From Chitinophagaceae bacterium (GTDB lineage: Bacteria; Bacteroidota; Bacteroidia; Chitinophagales; Chitinophagaceae), in NCBI GenBank assembly GCA_017853235.1, contig JAFMJX010000031.1, positions 1 to 13,726 on the forward strand: a stretch of 13,726 nt of DNA, written 5' to 3'. The notes under the pieces were generated by a model that was given only the letters and a program-made list of their open reading frames with translations, had not been told where the DNA came from and made no database searches. Position 1 is the first letter of the stretch. Every line of letters begins with the position of its first letter. Made by a program: the position numbers and the translations under genes. Shown here piece by piece: positions 1-7,494 of this stretch.

Positions 1-47
1 AAAAATGGTAATTTTTACCCCAGAATATTTTCAAAATCATCATAATA

Positions 48-62
48 AATTGATTATCAATT
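48..62. repeat. 15-bp palindrome in AT-rich flank
   Basis: AATTGAT and ATCAATT arms of 7 bp surround a single T. It lies 11 bp from the tRNA fragment, in the part that would be the end of the integrated element. Such short palindromes can bind recombinases or directionality factors, but AT-rich DNA makes them by chance, so no function is claimed. Confidence 0.3.
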
Positions 63-73
63 ATTTATAATAA

Positions 74-99
74 TGGTTCGAATCCAGGTCGGGCAACCA
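74..99 (+). other. 3' end of a tRNA gene, probable att scar
   Basis: The stretch contains a canonical T-loop (TTCGAAT, 77-83), the 3' half of the T-stem (CCAGG, 84-88), a 7-nt acceptor strand (TCGGGCA, 89-95), discriminator A and an encoded CCA (97-99). The 5' half of the T-stem matches only at its last three bases (TGG). Nothing upstream in positions 1-73 resembles an acceptor 5' strand, D-arm or anticodon arm, so the tRNA is not complete here. Integrases commonly use tRNA 3' ends as attachment sites and leave a copy of this segment at the far end of the element. The A at acceptor position 72 implies U1, which is typical of tRNA-Gln; that identity is only a guess. The T-loop, stem and CCA are seen directly; the att role is inferred. 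Confidence 0.7.
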
Positions 100-103
100 A
101 ATT

Positions 104-143
104 AAAAAGAAGCCGCCCCAATTTTGGGGCGGCTTCTTTTTTT
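104..143 (+). terminator. Strong intrinsic terminator after tRNA 3' end
   Basis: A 12-bp GC-rich stem (109-120 with 125-136, containing GCCGCCCC/GGGGCGGC) closes a 4-nt loop. It is extended by A-T pairs and followed by a run of seven T. Five A residues precede the stem, so it could also stop transcripts from the right. It starts 5 nt after the CCA, as expected for the native terminator of the tRNA gene, which suggests this side is the original chromosome. Confidence 0.9.
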
Positions 144-205
144 CTTATGGGGATTTTCCCACTCAAAAAGAGGGTCCAACAAAGTGAGGTCCATCCTCTT
201 TCTCT

Positions 206-213
206 TATATTTG
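206..213 (+). promoter_or_regulatory. Bacteroidota -7 box for lactonase gene
   Basis: TATATTTG matches the Bacteroidota -7 consensus TAnnTTTG exactly. The box ends 17 bp before the lactonase ATG, which would give a leader of roughly 10-13 nt. No TTTG was found at the usual -33 distance, so the call rests on the -7 box and position. Confidence 0.45.
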
Positions 214-230
214 ATGATTAAATCTTACTT

Positions 231-1337
231 ATGTTTTCTATTCTTTCAATCCTGTTAACTTCCTTTTTTAATGTGGTACCTACTTCAGACACCACGCAGT
301 ACCAATTATTTATTGGCTCCTATACTTCGCAAGGAAATCCAGGAATAGAAGTATACCAAATAAATGGAACACAGCCTGCGAGTTTAATGTACTCTTTAAA
401 AAATACCAATGCCTCCTTTTATGCATTCAATACGGATCAATCTTTTTTATATGCCGCTTCGGAGGATATGGATAGCAAAGCTTTAGTCAATGCATACCAA
501 AAAAATAAACAAGGTAAATTTGAATTAGTCAACGCTGCAAGTAGTTTAGGTAGCGCTCCTTGTTACGTGGCCTTTCGAAATAAATCAAAAACAGTGTATA
601 GTGCCAACTATGTGGGAGGCAGCATGAGTGTATTTAAAACAGCTCAAGGAAAATTATTACCGGCAAGTCAATTGATACAATATAAAGGTGCCAGCATTCA
701 TCCCGAAAGACAACAAGGAGCACATGCACATATGATTGCCATTGCTCCTGACGAATCTTATTTATTAGTAACCGATTTAGGATCTGATAAAATTTATCAG
801 CACACAATACTTGAAGATGGATTGGTGAATGAAAATTATATTCCCATAGCCATCACCCCTGGCAATGGACCAAGACATATTATTTTTAATCCCAAAGGAA
901 ATCGTGCATATTTAATCAATGAACTTTCAGGAATGGTAGATGTTTTTGAAGTTCAAAATAAAAAATTTACAAAAATTCAAACGATTGCTTCCGATACTAC
1001 GACTCTTTCTAAAACAAAAGGAAGCGCCGATATTCATTTAGCTCCTGATGGAAAATGGTTGATCAGCTCCAATAGAATTACCAGCAACGATTTGGCTATT
1101 TTTAAAGTGGATGCAAAAGGTTTGTTAACTCCTGCTGGTCATCAAACAGTAGCTACAAAACCTCGAAATTTCACATTTGATCCTAGTGGGAATTTTATAT
1201 ATGTAGCAAGCCAGGATGATAATAAAGTGCAAATATTTTCATTCAATAATAGCACAGGGAAAATGACGAATACAAATAATGATATTAAAGTGATGAGCCC
1301 TGTGTGTTTGAAATTTATTCCTCGCTATCCACGATAG
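231..1337 (+). CDS. Secreted lactonase-family beta-propeller protein
   Basis: This 368-aa protein belongs to the lactonase family (PF10282, 6-phosphogluconolactonase-like seven-bladed propellers). The first 17-20 residues (MFSILSILLTSFF...) form a short hydrophobic signal peptide, suggesting export to the periplasm. Family landmarks appear in order: FIGSYTS near residue 28, the AHAH...PDESYLLVTDLGSDKIY blade near 165-190, GPRHIIFNPKGNRAYLINEL near 212, ADIHLAPDGKWLISSNR near 267 and PRNFTFDPSGNFIYVASQDDN near 311. Length is normal for the family. Characterised members hydrolyse lactones, but many exported members have no known substrate, and export argues against a role in the cytosolic pentose-phosphate pathway. 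It is a single-gene unit with its own -7 box. Its last 23 bp overlap the end of the convergent SET-domain gene. Family is confident; substrate is unknown. Confidence 0.88.
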   Translation: MFSILSILLTSFFNVVPTSDTTQYQLFIGSYTSQGNPGIEVYQINGTQPASLMYSLKNTNASFYAFNTDQSFLYAASEDMDSKALVNAYQKNKQGKFELVNAASSLGSAPCYVAFRNKSKTVYSANYVGGSMSVFKTAQGKLLPASQLIQYKGASIHPERQQGAHAHMIAIAPDESYLLVTDLGSDKIYQHTILEDGLVNENYIPIAITPGNGPRHIIFNPKGNRAYLINELSGMVDVFEVQNKKFTKIQTIASDTTTLSKTKGSADIHLAPDGKWLISSNRITSNDLAIFKVDAKGLLTPAGHQTVATKPRNFTFDPSGNFIYVASQDDNKVQIFSFNNSTGKMTNTNNDIKVMSPVCLKFIPRYPR

Positions 1338-1728
1338 TACCATAATCCACCAGCAATTCTTCCCCTTCTTGAATATCACGTAAGGCTTCAAATTGTTCTC
1401 CATCATTAAGCGATTGAACATTGGGTGTATCTGAATGATTTAAATAAATCACTAAGTCCACTAATTTAAATCCATATTCAGGAATGAAATAATGATCTTC
1501 ATCAAACAAACAATGGTTTTCAATTAAATCCTTCGAAGATATTGGCAAACTTGCTACCTCTTGCTTACTTACTTGTATCCAATCTCCCATACCTTCTGAA
1601 AAAATATTTTTGGTTCCTTTAGGAATTGGGCGAATGGCAAACACTCCTATTCCATGCAATGGCGAAGGCTTAATCATCACATATGTATGCGCACGTAATT
1701 GTTGCAATAGAGCTTCTTTCTTATTCAT
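1315..1728 (-). CDS. Small SET-domain protein-lysine methyltransferase
   Basis: This 137-aa protein is essentially a bare SET domain, the fold of SAM-dependent lysine methyltransferases. Visible motifs are SPLHGIGVFA (SET-N, SAM side), NHSDTPN (the conserved NHS..N that closes the SAM pocket) and EELLVDYG at the C-terminus with the usual aromatic DY. There are no pre-SET or post-SET zinc cysteines. I placed the start at 1728 because this ATG overlaps the TGA of the upstream rmlD-like gene as ATGA, indicating translational coupling. An in-frame ATG at 1758 would add ten residues and lie inside rmlD. It is the last gene of the nucleotide-sugar operon, though nothing in it points to sugar chemistry. 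Its target is unknown. Its final 23 bp are antisense to the lactonase 3' end. Confidence 0.82.
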   Translation of the reverse strand: MNKKEALLQQLRAHTYVMIKPSPLHGIGVFAIRPIPKGTKNIFSEGMGDWIQVSKQEVASLPISSKDLIENHCLFDEDHYFIPEYGFKLVDLVIYLNHSDTPNVQSLNDGEQFEALRDIQEGEELLVDYGTIVDSEE

Positions 1729-2609
1729 ATTTGAGTGGATAGGATGGATTTTTGACATTCACTTAATGCATCTTTCCAATCTCTAATTTGAATGCCTAAA
1801 TCACTTTCTATTTGATGTGTGTCTAATACAGAATATGCAGGCCTTTTTGCAGGCGTCGGAAATTGATCTGTTGTGATTGGATGCAATACACAATCAAGTC
1901 CTGCATTGTACTTTATTTGCATTGCAAAATCATACCAACTTGTGACTCCTTGATTGGCATAATGATAAATTCCTTGTATTTTTTTCCCTGCAACTAATGC
2001 AACCACCATCAACATAGTGGCGGCGGCAAGGTCTTTAGCATAGGTGGGGCGTCCCACTTGATCTGCTACAATATTTAATTGATCCCGCTCCTTCATTAAA
2101 CGAAGCATGGTTTTAACAAAATTATTACCATGACTACTAAATACCCATGAGGTTCTAATAATAATACTATTGGGATTTACAGACATCACCTCTTCTTCCC
2201 CTTTTGCTTTTGAAAAGCCATAAAAATTTACAGGATCTATGGGATGATTGGTATGGTAAGGTTGTGTTGACTTTCCGTCAAAAACATAATCGGTAGAATA
2301 TGAAATAAAATGAATTTGTTGTTGCTTACAAATTTTTGCTAACTCCACCACTGCTTTTGCATTTATTTGCAAGGCTTGTTCTTGCTCGGATTCTGCTTTA
2401 TCTACAGCGGTGTATGCAGCCGTATTGATGATACAAAATGGCTGCATGGAAGTTATCATTTCTTCCCATTTTTCCGTTTCTGATAAATTAAATGTAGAAC
2501 GATCTAACAATACCATCTCATATTGAGGATAGACACTTGCTAATTGACCAAGTTCCCATCCCAATTGCCCATTGGCTCCAGTCACTATTATTTTATTGGT
2601 ATGAGCCAT
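1725..2609 (-). CDS. rmlD: dTDP-4-dehydrorhamnose reductase (RmlD type)
   Basis: This 294-aa cytosolic extended short-chain dehydrogenase matches RmlD, which reduces dTDP-4-keto-L-rhamnose to dTDP-L-rhamnose with NAD(P)H in the last step of rhamnose donor synthesis. Motifs in order: the nucleotide-binding GANGQLG (11-17), NTAAYTAVDKAE (62-73), YSTDYVFDG (104-112), the catalytic Tyr130-x3-Lys134 (YGFSKAKGE), RTSWVFS (152-158) and DQVGRPT (183-189). Length is normal. The start is 2 bp after the stop of the UDP-xylose synthase gene, and the stop overlaps the SET gene start. rmlA, rmlB and rmlC are not in the window, so they would have to lie elsewhere. An RmlD-like reductase acting on another keto-sugar cannot be excluded. 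Confidence 0.88.
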   Translation of the reverse strand: MAHTNKIIVTGANGQLGWELGQLASVYPQYEMVLLDRSTFNLSETEKWEEMITSMQPFCIINTAAYTAVDKAESEQEQALQINAKAVVELAKICKQQQIHFISYSTDYVFDGKSTQPYHTNHPIDPVNFYGFSKAKGEEEVMSVNPNSIIIRTSWVFSSHGNNFVKTMLRLMKERDQLNIVADQVGRPTYAKDLAAATMLMVVALVAGKKIQGIYHYANQGVTSWYDFAMQIKYNAGLDCVLHPITTDQFPTPAKRPAYSVLDTHQIESDLGIQIRDWKDALSECQKSILSTQI

Positions 2610-2611
2610 AT

Positions 2612-3592
2612 TTATTTAGATATAAATTCTTTAGGAAGTTTTGTCCATTCGCTTGACGGCAATGCTTTAAAGTAATCGTAAGTTTTTTGTAACCCTTCTG
2701 CACGATCTACTTTTGGTTCCCATCCTAAAATGTTTTTTGCTTTAGTGATATCTGGTTGTCTTTGTTTAGGATCGTCTACAGGCAAATCTTTGTAAATAAT
2801 TTTTACTTTTGAGCCCGTTAATTTAAGTACCTCTTCGGCAAAATCCTTTAAACTAATTTCATTGGGGTTACCAATATTCACTGGATTTGAATAATCACTT
2901 AATAATAATTGGTAAATTCCTTCTACTAAATCATCCACATAACAAAAGCTCCTTGTTTGTGAACCATCTCCAAATACTGTTAAATCCTCACCTCTTAATG
3001 CTTGACCAATAAAAGCAGGAAGGGCTCTTCCATCATTGAGTCGCATGCGGGGTCCATAGGTATTAAAAATTCTGATGATTCTGGTTTCCACTTGATGAAA
3101 AGTATGATAAGCCATGGTAATACTTTCCATGTAACGCTTTGCTTCATCATACACTCCTCTAGGACCCACTGGATTTACATTCCCCCAGTACTCTTCGGTT
3201 TGAGGATGCACTAATGGATCTCCATACACTTCACTGGTGCTCGCAACTAATATTCTTGCTTTTTTATCCTTAGCCAATCCCAAACAATTATGTGTCCCCA
3301 AAGCACCTACTTTTAAGGTTTGAATAGGGATTTTTAAATAATCTATTGGGCTTGCTGGTGATGCAAAATGTAAAATATAATCCAAATCCCCCTTGATGTC
3401 AATAAACTTGGTAACATCATGAAGTATAAATTCAAAATGAGGATGCGTTTTTAAATGTGCGATATTATTTTCATCGCCTGTAATTAAATTATCCATCCCT
3501 ATCACATGATAGCCTTCCTGTATAAAACGATCACATAAATGCGATCCTAAAAATCCAGCTGCTCCAGTAATTAAAATTCTTTTTTGACTCAT
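2612..3592 (-). CDS. uxs: UDP-glucuronate decarboxylase (UDP-xylose synthase)
   Basis: This 326-aa extended SDR converts UDP-glucuronate to UDP-xylose plus CO2, using bound NAD+. Evidence: the Rossmann motif GAAGFLGSH (10-18), the hallmark LHFASPASPIDY (74-85) that separates UXS from other sugar epimerases, TSEVYGDP (119-126), GPRGVYDEAKR with catalytic Tyr148 and Lys152, RIFNTYGPRM near 174, and the substrate-side FGDGSQTRSFCYVDDLV segment. Length matches soluble bacterial UXS, with no transmembrane anchor. The preceding gene encodes UDP-glucose dehydrogenase, which makes its substrate. The two genes are 2 bp apart, so the route UDP-glucose to UDP-glucuronate to UDP-xylose is encoded consecutively. 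The junction reads TAA-AT-ATG, suggesting reinitiation by the same ribosomes. Confidence 0.93.
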   Translation of the reverse strand: MSQKRILITGAAGFLGSHLCDRFIQEGYHVIGMDNLITGDENNIAHLKTHPHFEFILHDVTKFIDIKGDLDYILHFASPASPIDYLKIPIQTLKVGALGTHNCLGLAKDKKARILVASTSEVYGDPLVHPQTEEYWGNVNPVGPRGVYDEAKRYMESITMAYHTFHQVETRIIRIFNTYGPRMRLNDGRALPAFIGQALRGEDLTVFGDGSQTRSFCYVDDLVEGIYQLLLSDYSNPVNIGNPNEISLKDFAEEVLKLTGSKVKIIYKDLPVDDPKQRQPDITKAKNILGWEPKVDRAEGLQKTYDYFKALPSSEWTKLPKEFISK

Positions 3593-3594
3593 AT

Positions 3595-4911
3595 TTAATT
3601 CTTTGTAGCAGAAGTTCGCCCAATACTAATATAGGTATAACCCATCTCTTGCATCTTTGCCACTTCAAATAAATTTCGTCCATCAAAGATCACTTTACTT
3701 GGTAACCCTTTCTCAATGAATTCAAAATCGGGGGTCCTAAATTCACTCCACTCGGTTGCTATCACTAAAATATCAGCCCCTTGCAATGCTTCATATTGAT
3801 TGCTCGCATATTGTATGCTGTCTCCAATTTGATTTTTTACATTGGGCATGGCTTCTGGATCATAGGCCGTAATCGTCGCTCCCGCTTCTAAGAAGGATTG
3901 TATCATTACTAAAGCAGGTGCTTCTCTAATATCATCGGTATTGGGCTTAAAAGCCAAACCCCATAATGCAATTTTTTTACCTTGTATATTATTTTGATAA
4001 AACGATTTTACTTTTTCAACTAAATGCAATTTTTGATGTGCATTTACTTTTTCAACTGCTTTTAAAATCTCAAAACTATAGTCTACTTCACTTGCCGATT
4101 GCACTAATGCTTGCACATCCTTTGGAAAACAAGATCCTCCATAACCAATGCCTGGAAATAAAAATCGCTTCCCAATGCGATCATCACTTCCAATTCCTCT
4201 TCGTACCATGTCTACATCTGCTCCCATGCGTTCACACAATTGTGCAATCTCATTCATGAAAGAAATTTTAGTGGCAAGAAAACTATTGGCTGCATACTTC
4301 GTAAGTTCCGAACTACGCTCATCCATATAAATGACAGGATTACCTTGTCTTACAAATGGTGCATATAAATCACTCATTATTTTTTTAGCTTTTTCAGATT
4401 GAGTTCCCACTACCACCCTATCTGGCTTCATAAAATCTTCTACCGCCACACCCTCTCTTAAAAATTCAGGGTTGCTCACCACATCAAATGCCCCTTTATA
4501 ATTTTTCGCTATCGCTGCACGAACTTTATCAGCAGTTCCCACCGGCACCGTACTCTTATTCACAATTACTTTATACTCCTTCAAAATTTTTCCTAAATGA
4601 TCTGCCACGCCTAACACATATTTTAAATCAGCACTACCATCTGCACCCGGAGGAGTAGGTAATGCTAAGAAAATAATTTCGGATCCATCTATCACCTCCT
4701 CAATACTCGTTGTAAAAGTCAATCTTCCTTCCTTACTATTTCTTAAAAATATTTTTTCTAGGCCTGGTTCATAAATTGGCATGACCCCTTCCTTTAAGCG
4801 AGCCACTTTTTGTGCGTCAATATCTACACATGTCACTTTATTTCCTGTCTCAGCAAAACAAGTTCCTGTAACCAATCCCACATATCCGGTTCCAATGACT
4901 GTAATTTTCAT
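3595..4911 (-). CDS. ugd: UDP-glucose 6-dehydrogenase
   Basis: This 438-aa enzyme oxidises UDP-glucose twice with NAD+ to UDP-glucuronate. The N-terminal Rossmann domain begins MKITVIGTGYVGLVTG. Further landmarks are NKSTVPVGT (118-126), NPEFLREG (147-154), ELTKYAANSF with Lys205, and the active-site signature GGSCFPKD with nucleophile Cys261 and Lys264. The C-terminal UDP-binding domain has LWGLAFKPNTDDIREAPA (316-333) and FDGRN (409-413). Length is typical of bacterial Ugd. No tyrosine-rich tail of the kind phosphorylated in some BY-kinase systems is visible. It lies 10 bp after the aminotransferase gene and 2 bp before the decarboxylase that consumes its product. UDP-glucuronate may also be used directly by glycosyltransferases elsewhere. 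Confidence 0.95.
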   Translation of the reverse strand: MKITVIGTGYVGLVTGTCFAETGNKVTCVDIDAQKVARLKEGVMPIYEPGLEKIFLRNSKEGRLTFTTSIEEVIDGSEIIFLALPTPPGADGSADLKYVLGVADHLGKILKEYKVIVNKSTVPVGTADKVRAAIAKNYKGAFDVVSNPEFLREGVAVEDFMKPDRVVVGTQSEKAKKIMSDLYAPFVRQGNPVIYMDERSSELTKYAANSFLATKISFMNEIAQLCERMGADVDMVRRGIGSDDRIGKRFLFPGIGYGGSCFPKDVQALVQSASEVDYSFEILKAVEKVNAHQKLHLVEKVKSFYQNNIQGKKIALWGLAFKPNTDDIREAPALVMIQSFLEAGATITAYDPEAMPNVKNQIGDSIQYASNQYEALQGADILVIATEWSEFRTPDFEFIEKGLPSKVIFDGRNLFEVAKMQEMGYTYISIGRTSATKN

Positions 4912-4921
4912 GCAGTTTATT

Positions 4922-6064
4922 TTAGATTGTTTGTATAAATGATTTTACAGCTTCTACTATATGTAATAATTGATCTTCTTCCATTTCAGTATGTATAGGT
5001 AATGAACATACTACAGGTGTTAATGCATTGGTTACATCTAATTGCAAATGTGCATGCGTATTGCTACCAAACATTTTTTGCAAATGACCTGGAACTGGAT
5101 AATAAATCATGCAAGGCACTTCCTTACTTGCTAGGTGTTGTATAAAAGCGTCTCTATTCATTCCATGTAATTGTATCGTATATTGATGGAATACATGTGT
5201 GCTGTATTTTTGAATAGCAGGTGTTTTAATTGCAGGGATGTTCGCAAAAGCATCTGAATAGTATTTTGCTACTTTTTGTCTTGCTGCATTATAGCTATCT
5301 AACTTTTTTAATTTGACATCTAATACTGCAGCTTGAATACTATCTAATCTTGAATTACATCCCACCACATCATGATAATATCTTGCTGATTGTCCATGAT
5401 TGGCAATCATTGCCATTTTATCTGCCAAAGATTTATCATTGGTACATAAAGCACCTCCATCTCCAAAAGCTCCTAAATTTTTACTTGGATAAAAAGAAGT
5501 AGCTCCAATATGTCCCATGGTCCCCGTCTTTTTTGTCACTCCATTTGAAAATGTATAATCACATCCAATGGCTTGTGCATTGTCTTCAATCACCCACAAA
5601 TCATGCTCTTTGGCAATTTGTAAAATTTCTTCCATGGGAGCCGCATGTCCATATAAGTGAACCGGTACAATCGCTTTTGTTTTAGGAGTGATTGCTTTTT
5701 TTAAGGATGTGAAATCCATACAATAAGTCACAGGATCAACATCCACAAATACTGGAGTTAACCCTAATAAGGCCACTACTTCGGTAGTTGCGATATAGGT
5801 AAATGAGGGCGTAATAACTTCATCCCCTGGTTGCAATCCTAATGCCATCATAGCGATTTGTAATGCATCCGTTCCATTCGCACAAGGAATCACATGATTT
5901 ACATTTAAATATTGTGCTAAATGAGCTGTAAAATCTTGAACCGCTTTCCCATTGATATAGGCTGCAGAGTCTATTACAGTCTGTATAGCTGTATCCACCT
6001 CTTCTTTGATGGCTAAATATTGATTTTTGGTATCTACCATTTGAATTTTACGCATCCCTTCCAT
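4922..6064 (-). CDS. DegT/DnrJ/EryC1/StrS sugar aminotransferase
   Basis: This 380-aa PLP enzyme of the DegT family transfers an amino group, usually from glutamate, to a keto group on a nucleotide-activated sugar. Evidence: CANGTDALQIA (61-71, phosphate binding), GDEVITPSFTYIATTEV (80-96), VIEDNAQAIG with Asp161 contacting the pyridine nitrogen, and SFYPSKNLGAFGDGGA with the Schiff-base Lys195. The N-terminus (KIQMVDTKNQY) resembles WbpE/WlbC-type enzymes that act on UDP-3-keto-GlcNAcA, but the wbpB and wbpD partners are absent here, so the substrate stays open. It is probably the first gene of the ugd-uxs-rmlD-SET operon. A second in-frame ATG at 6055 fits homologous N-termini, and the nearby -7 box would place the transcript start close to the first ATG, so 6055 may be the true start. 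Confidence 0.87.
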   Translation of the reverse strand: MEGMRKIQMVDTKNQYLAIKEEVDTAIQTVIDSAAYINGKAVQDFTAHLAQYLNVNHVIPCANGTDALQIAMMALGLQPGDEVITPSFTYIATTEVVALLGLTPVFVDVDPVTYCMDFTSLKKAITPKTKAIVPVHLYGHAAPMEEILQIAKEHDLWVIEDNAQAIGCDYTFSNGVTKKTGTMGHIGATSFYPSKNLGAFGDGGALCTNDKSLADKMAMIANHGQSARYYHDVVGCNSRLDSIQAAVLDVKLKKLDSYNAARQKVAKYYSDAFANIPAIKTPAIQKYSTHVFHQYTIQLHGMNRDAFIQHLASKEVPCMIYYPVPGHLQKMFGSNTHAHLQLDVTNALTPVVCSLPIHTEMEEDQLLHIVEAVKSFIQTI

Positions 6065-6069
6065 TTTGG

Positions 6070-6077
6070 CAAAAATA
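6070..6077 (-). promoter_or_regulatory. -7 box for the nucleotide-sugar operon
   Basis: On the minus strand this reads TATTTTTG, an exact TAnnTTTG match, ending 5 nt before the first ATG of the aminotransferase gene. If real, transcription starts at or just beside that ATG, giving a leaderless mRNA or use of the ATG at 6055. No -33 TTTG was seen at standard spacing. Confidence 0.4.
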
Positions 6078-6183
6078 CTATAAAAAGCCTAAAATAAGGG
6101 ACTGGATGCGTTAAGGATACCCTATAAAATAAATGTCCATTTATGTGCCAAATTTTATTGAATTTTGCATCATCAAACACCCT

Positions 6184-7434
6184 ATGGTATTCTATTCACT
6201 TTTTTTAAGTCTTTATCAAATCATATCCAAAGGATGCGCCCCTTTTAATGGGAAAATAAAGCAATGGGTGGAAGGGCAAAATGCTGTTTGGAATGTCATT
6301 GAGTCAAAAGCCAAACAAATTACGAAGCCTCTTATTTGGGTTCATTGCGCTTCCTATGGTGAATTTGAGCAAGGATTACCTATTATTGAAGGATTGAAAA
6401 AAGAATATCCTTCCCATCAAATATGGCTTACTTTTTTTTCACCCTCTGGTTATTTGCATCGTAAAGATGATAGCACTGTGCACTTTGTAAGTTATATGCC
6501 TTTGGATGGTTCCAAAAATGCTGAAAGATTTTTAAATCTCATTCAACCAAGTTTAATCGTATTTGTAAAGTATGAATTTTGGTATCATTATTTAGCAACT
6601 GCCAAAAAAATGTCCATCCCAACAGTGCTGGTGTCTGCTATTTTTAGAAAAGATCAATTATTTTTTAAATGGTATGGCGGCTTCTACAAAAAAATGTTAC
6701 AATTATTTACTTATGTATTGGTGCAGGATGAAAATTCAAAAAAATGGATCGTACCTATCATTGGTGAAGATAAAATAAAACTTACTGGAGATACTCGTTT
6801 TGATAGAGTATTACAAACTAAGAATAATATAGTGACCTATGACTGGATCCAAAAATTAAACACAGGAAAAATAATTATTGCGGGAAGCACTTGGGATAAA
6901 GATCATGAATTAATCGCCCATGTAGCTCCTTTAATGAAAGATTTTAATTGGATCATTGTTCCGCATCATGTTGATACCACTTCGATTGAAAAATGCAAAA
7001 GCATATTCCCGTCCGCCAGCACTTTAACCGATCTACTTGTTTCAAAACAAAATTTCAACAACCCTAAAATAATCATAGTAGATCAAATTGGTTTATTAAG
7101 AAACTTGTACCAATATGCTTTCATAAGTTATGTAGGAGGTGGATTTGGGAAAGAAGGAATTCATAATGTGCTAGAACCAGCCGCTTTTGGTCACCCCGTT
7201 TTATGGGGACCCAACTTTGAGAAATTTCCTGAAGCAAGCGGACTACTAAAAATGGGGGGAGGTTTTACAGTTCATGATACTAATTCATTTTTGACTACTA
7301 TTCAAGCACTCACCCTTCATCCGGAACCATACCAACTTGCCAGTGAAAATGCATCAAAATTTATACAACAAAATGCAGGAGCTACTTCAAAAACACTGCA
7401 ATGGTTAGTGGAAAAACAAATTCTTTTTCCATAG
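6184..7434 (+). CDS. waaA: 3-deoxy-D-manno-octulosonic acid (Kdo) transferase
   Basis: This 416-aa inner-membrane-associated GT-B glycosyltransferase transfers Kdo from CMP-Kdo to the lipid A precursor, starting the LPS core. An N-terminal hydrophobic anchor (MVFYSLFLSLYQIISKG) is followed by a WVEG segment, then WVHCASYGEFEQGLP carrying the catalytic glutamate of the family HAxSxGE motif. Next come YMPLD, FVKYEFWYH, IFAGSTW-like IIAGSTWDKDHE and the C-terminal donor-site GGGFGKEGIHNVLEPAAFGHPVLWGP. I chose the ATG at 6184 rather than 6133 because known WaaA proteins begin directly with this anchor; the longer form would add 17 residues. It is divergent from the sugar operon and upstream of tdk. 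It shows the organism makes Kdo-containing lipid A. Confidence 0.92.
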   Translation: MVFYSLFLSLYQIISKGCAPFNGKIKQWVEGQNAVWNVIESKAKQITKPLIWVHCASYGEFEQGLPIIEGLKKEYPSHQIWLTFFSPSGYLHRKDDSTVHFVSYMPLDGSKNAERFLNLIQPSLIVFVKYEFWYHYLATAKKMSIPTVLVSAIFRKDQLFFKWYGGFYKKMLQLFTYVLVQDENSKKWIVPIIGEDKIKLTGDTRFDRVLQTKNNIVTYDWIQKLNTGKIIIAGSTWDKDHELIAHVAPLMKDFNWIIVPHHVDTTSIEKCKSIFPSASTLTDLLVSKQNFNNPKIIIVDQIGLLRNLYQYAFISYVGGGFGKEGIHNVLEPAAFGHPVLWGPNFEKFPEASGLLKMGGGFTVHDTNSFLTTIQALTLHPEPYQLASENASKFIQQNAGATSKTLQWLVEKQILFP

Positions 7435-7441
7435 GAATGGC

Positions 7442-7449
7442 TACATTTG
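7442..7449 (+). promoter_or_regulatory. -7 box upstream of tdk
   Basis: TACATTTG is an exact TAnnTTTG match in the 60-bp gap between waaA and tdk. It would give a leader of about 40 nt. It suggests that tdk and ccmB can be transcribed independently of waaA. No clear -33 element was seen. Confidence 0.4.
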
Positions 7450-7494
7450 AAAATGGAAAGCACTACTTTAAAACAACCGAATTAATATTACGAT

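Noticed and set aside
167..201. 7-bp inverted repeat (AAAGAGG/CCTCTTT) before the lactonase gene
   Set aside because: Short purine/pyrimidine arms with a 21-bp spacer and no T-tract; likely chance, although an operator cannot be excluded.
6133..6183. 17-residue N-terminal extension of WaaA
   Set aside because: WaaA proteins normally begin with the membrane anchor that starts at the ATG at 6184; the extension shows no family similarity.
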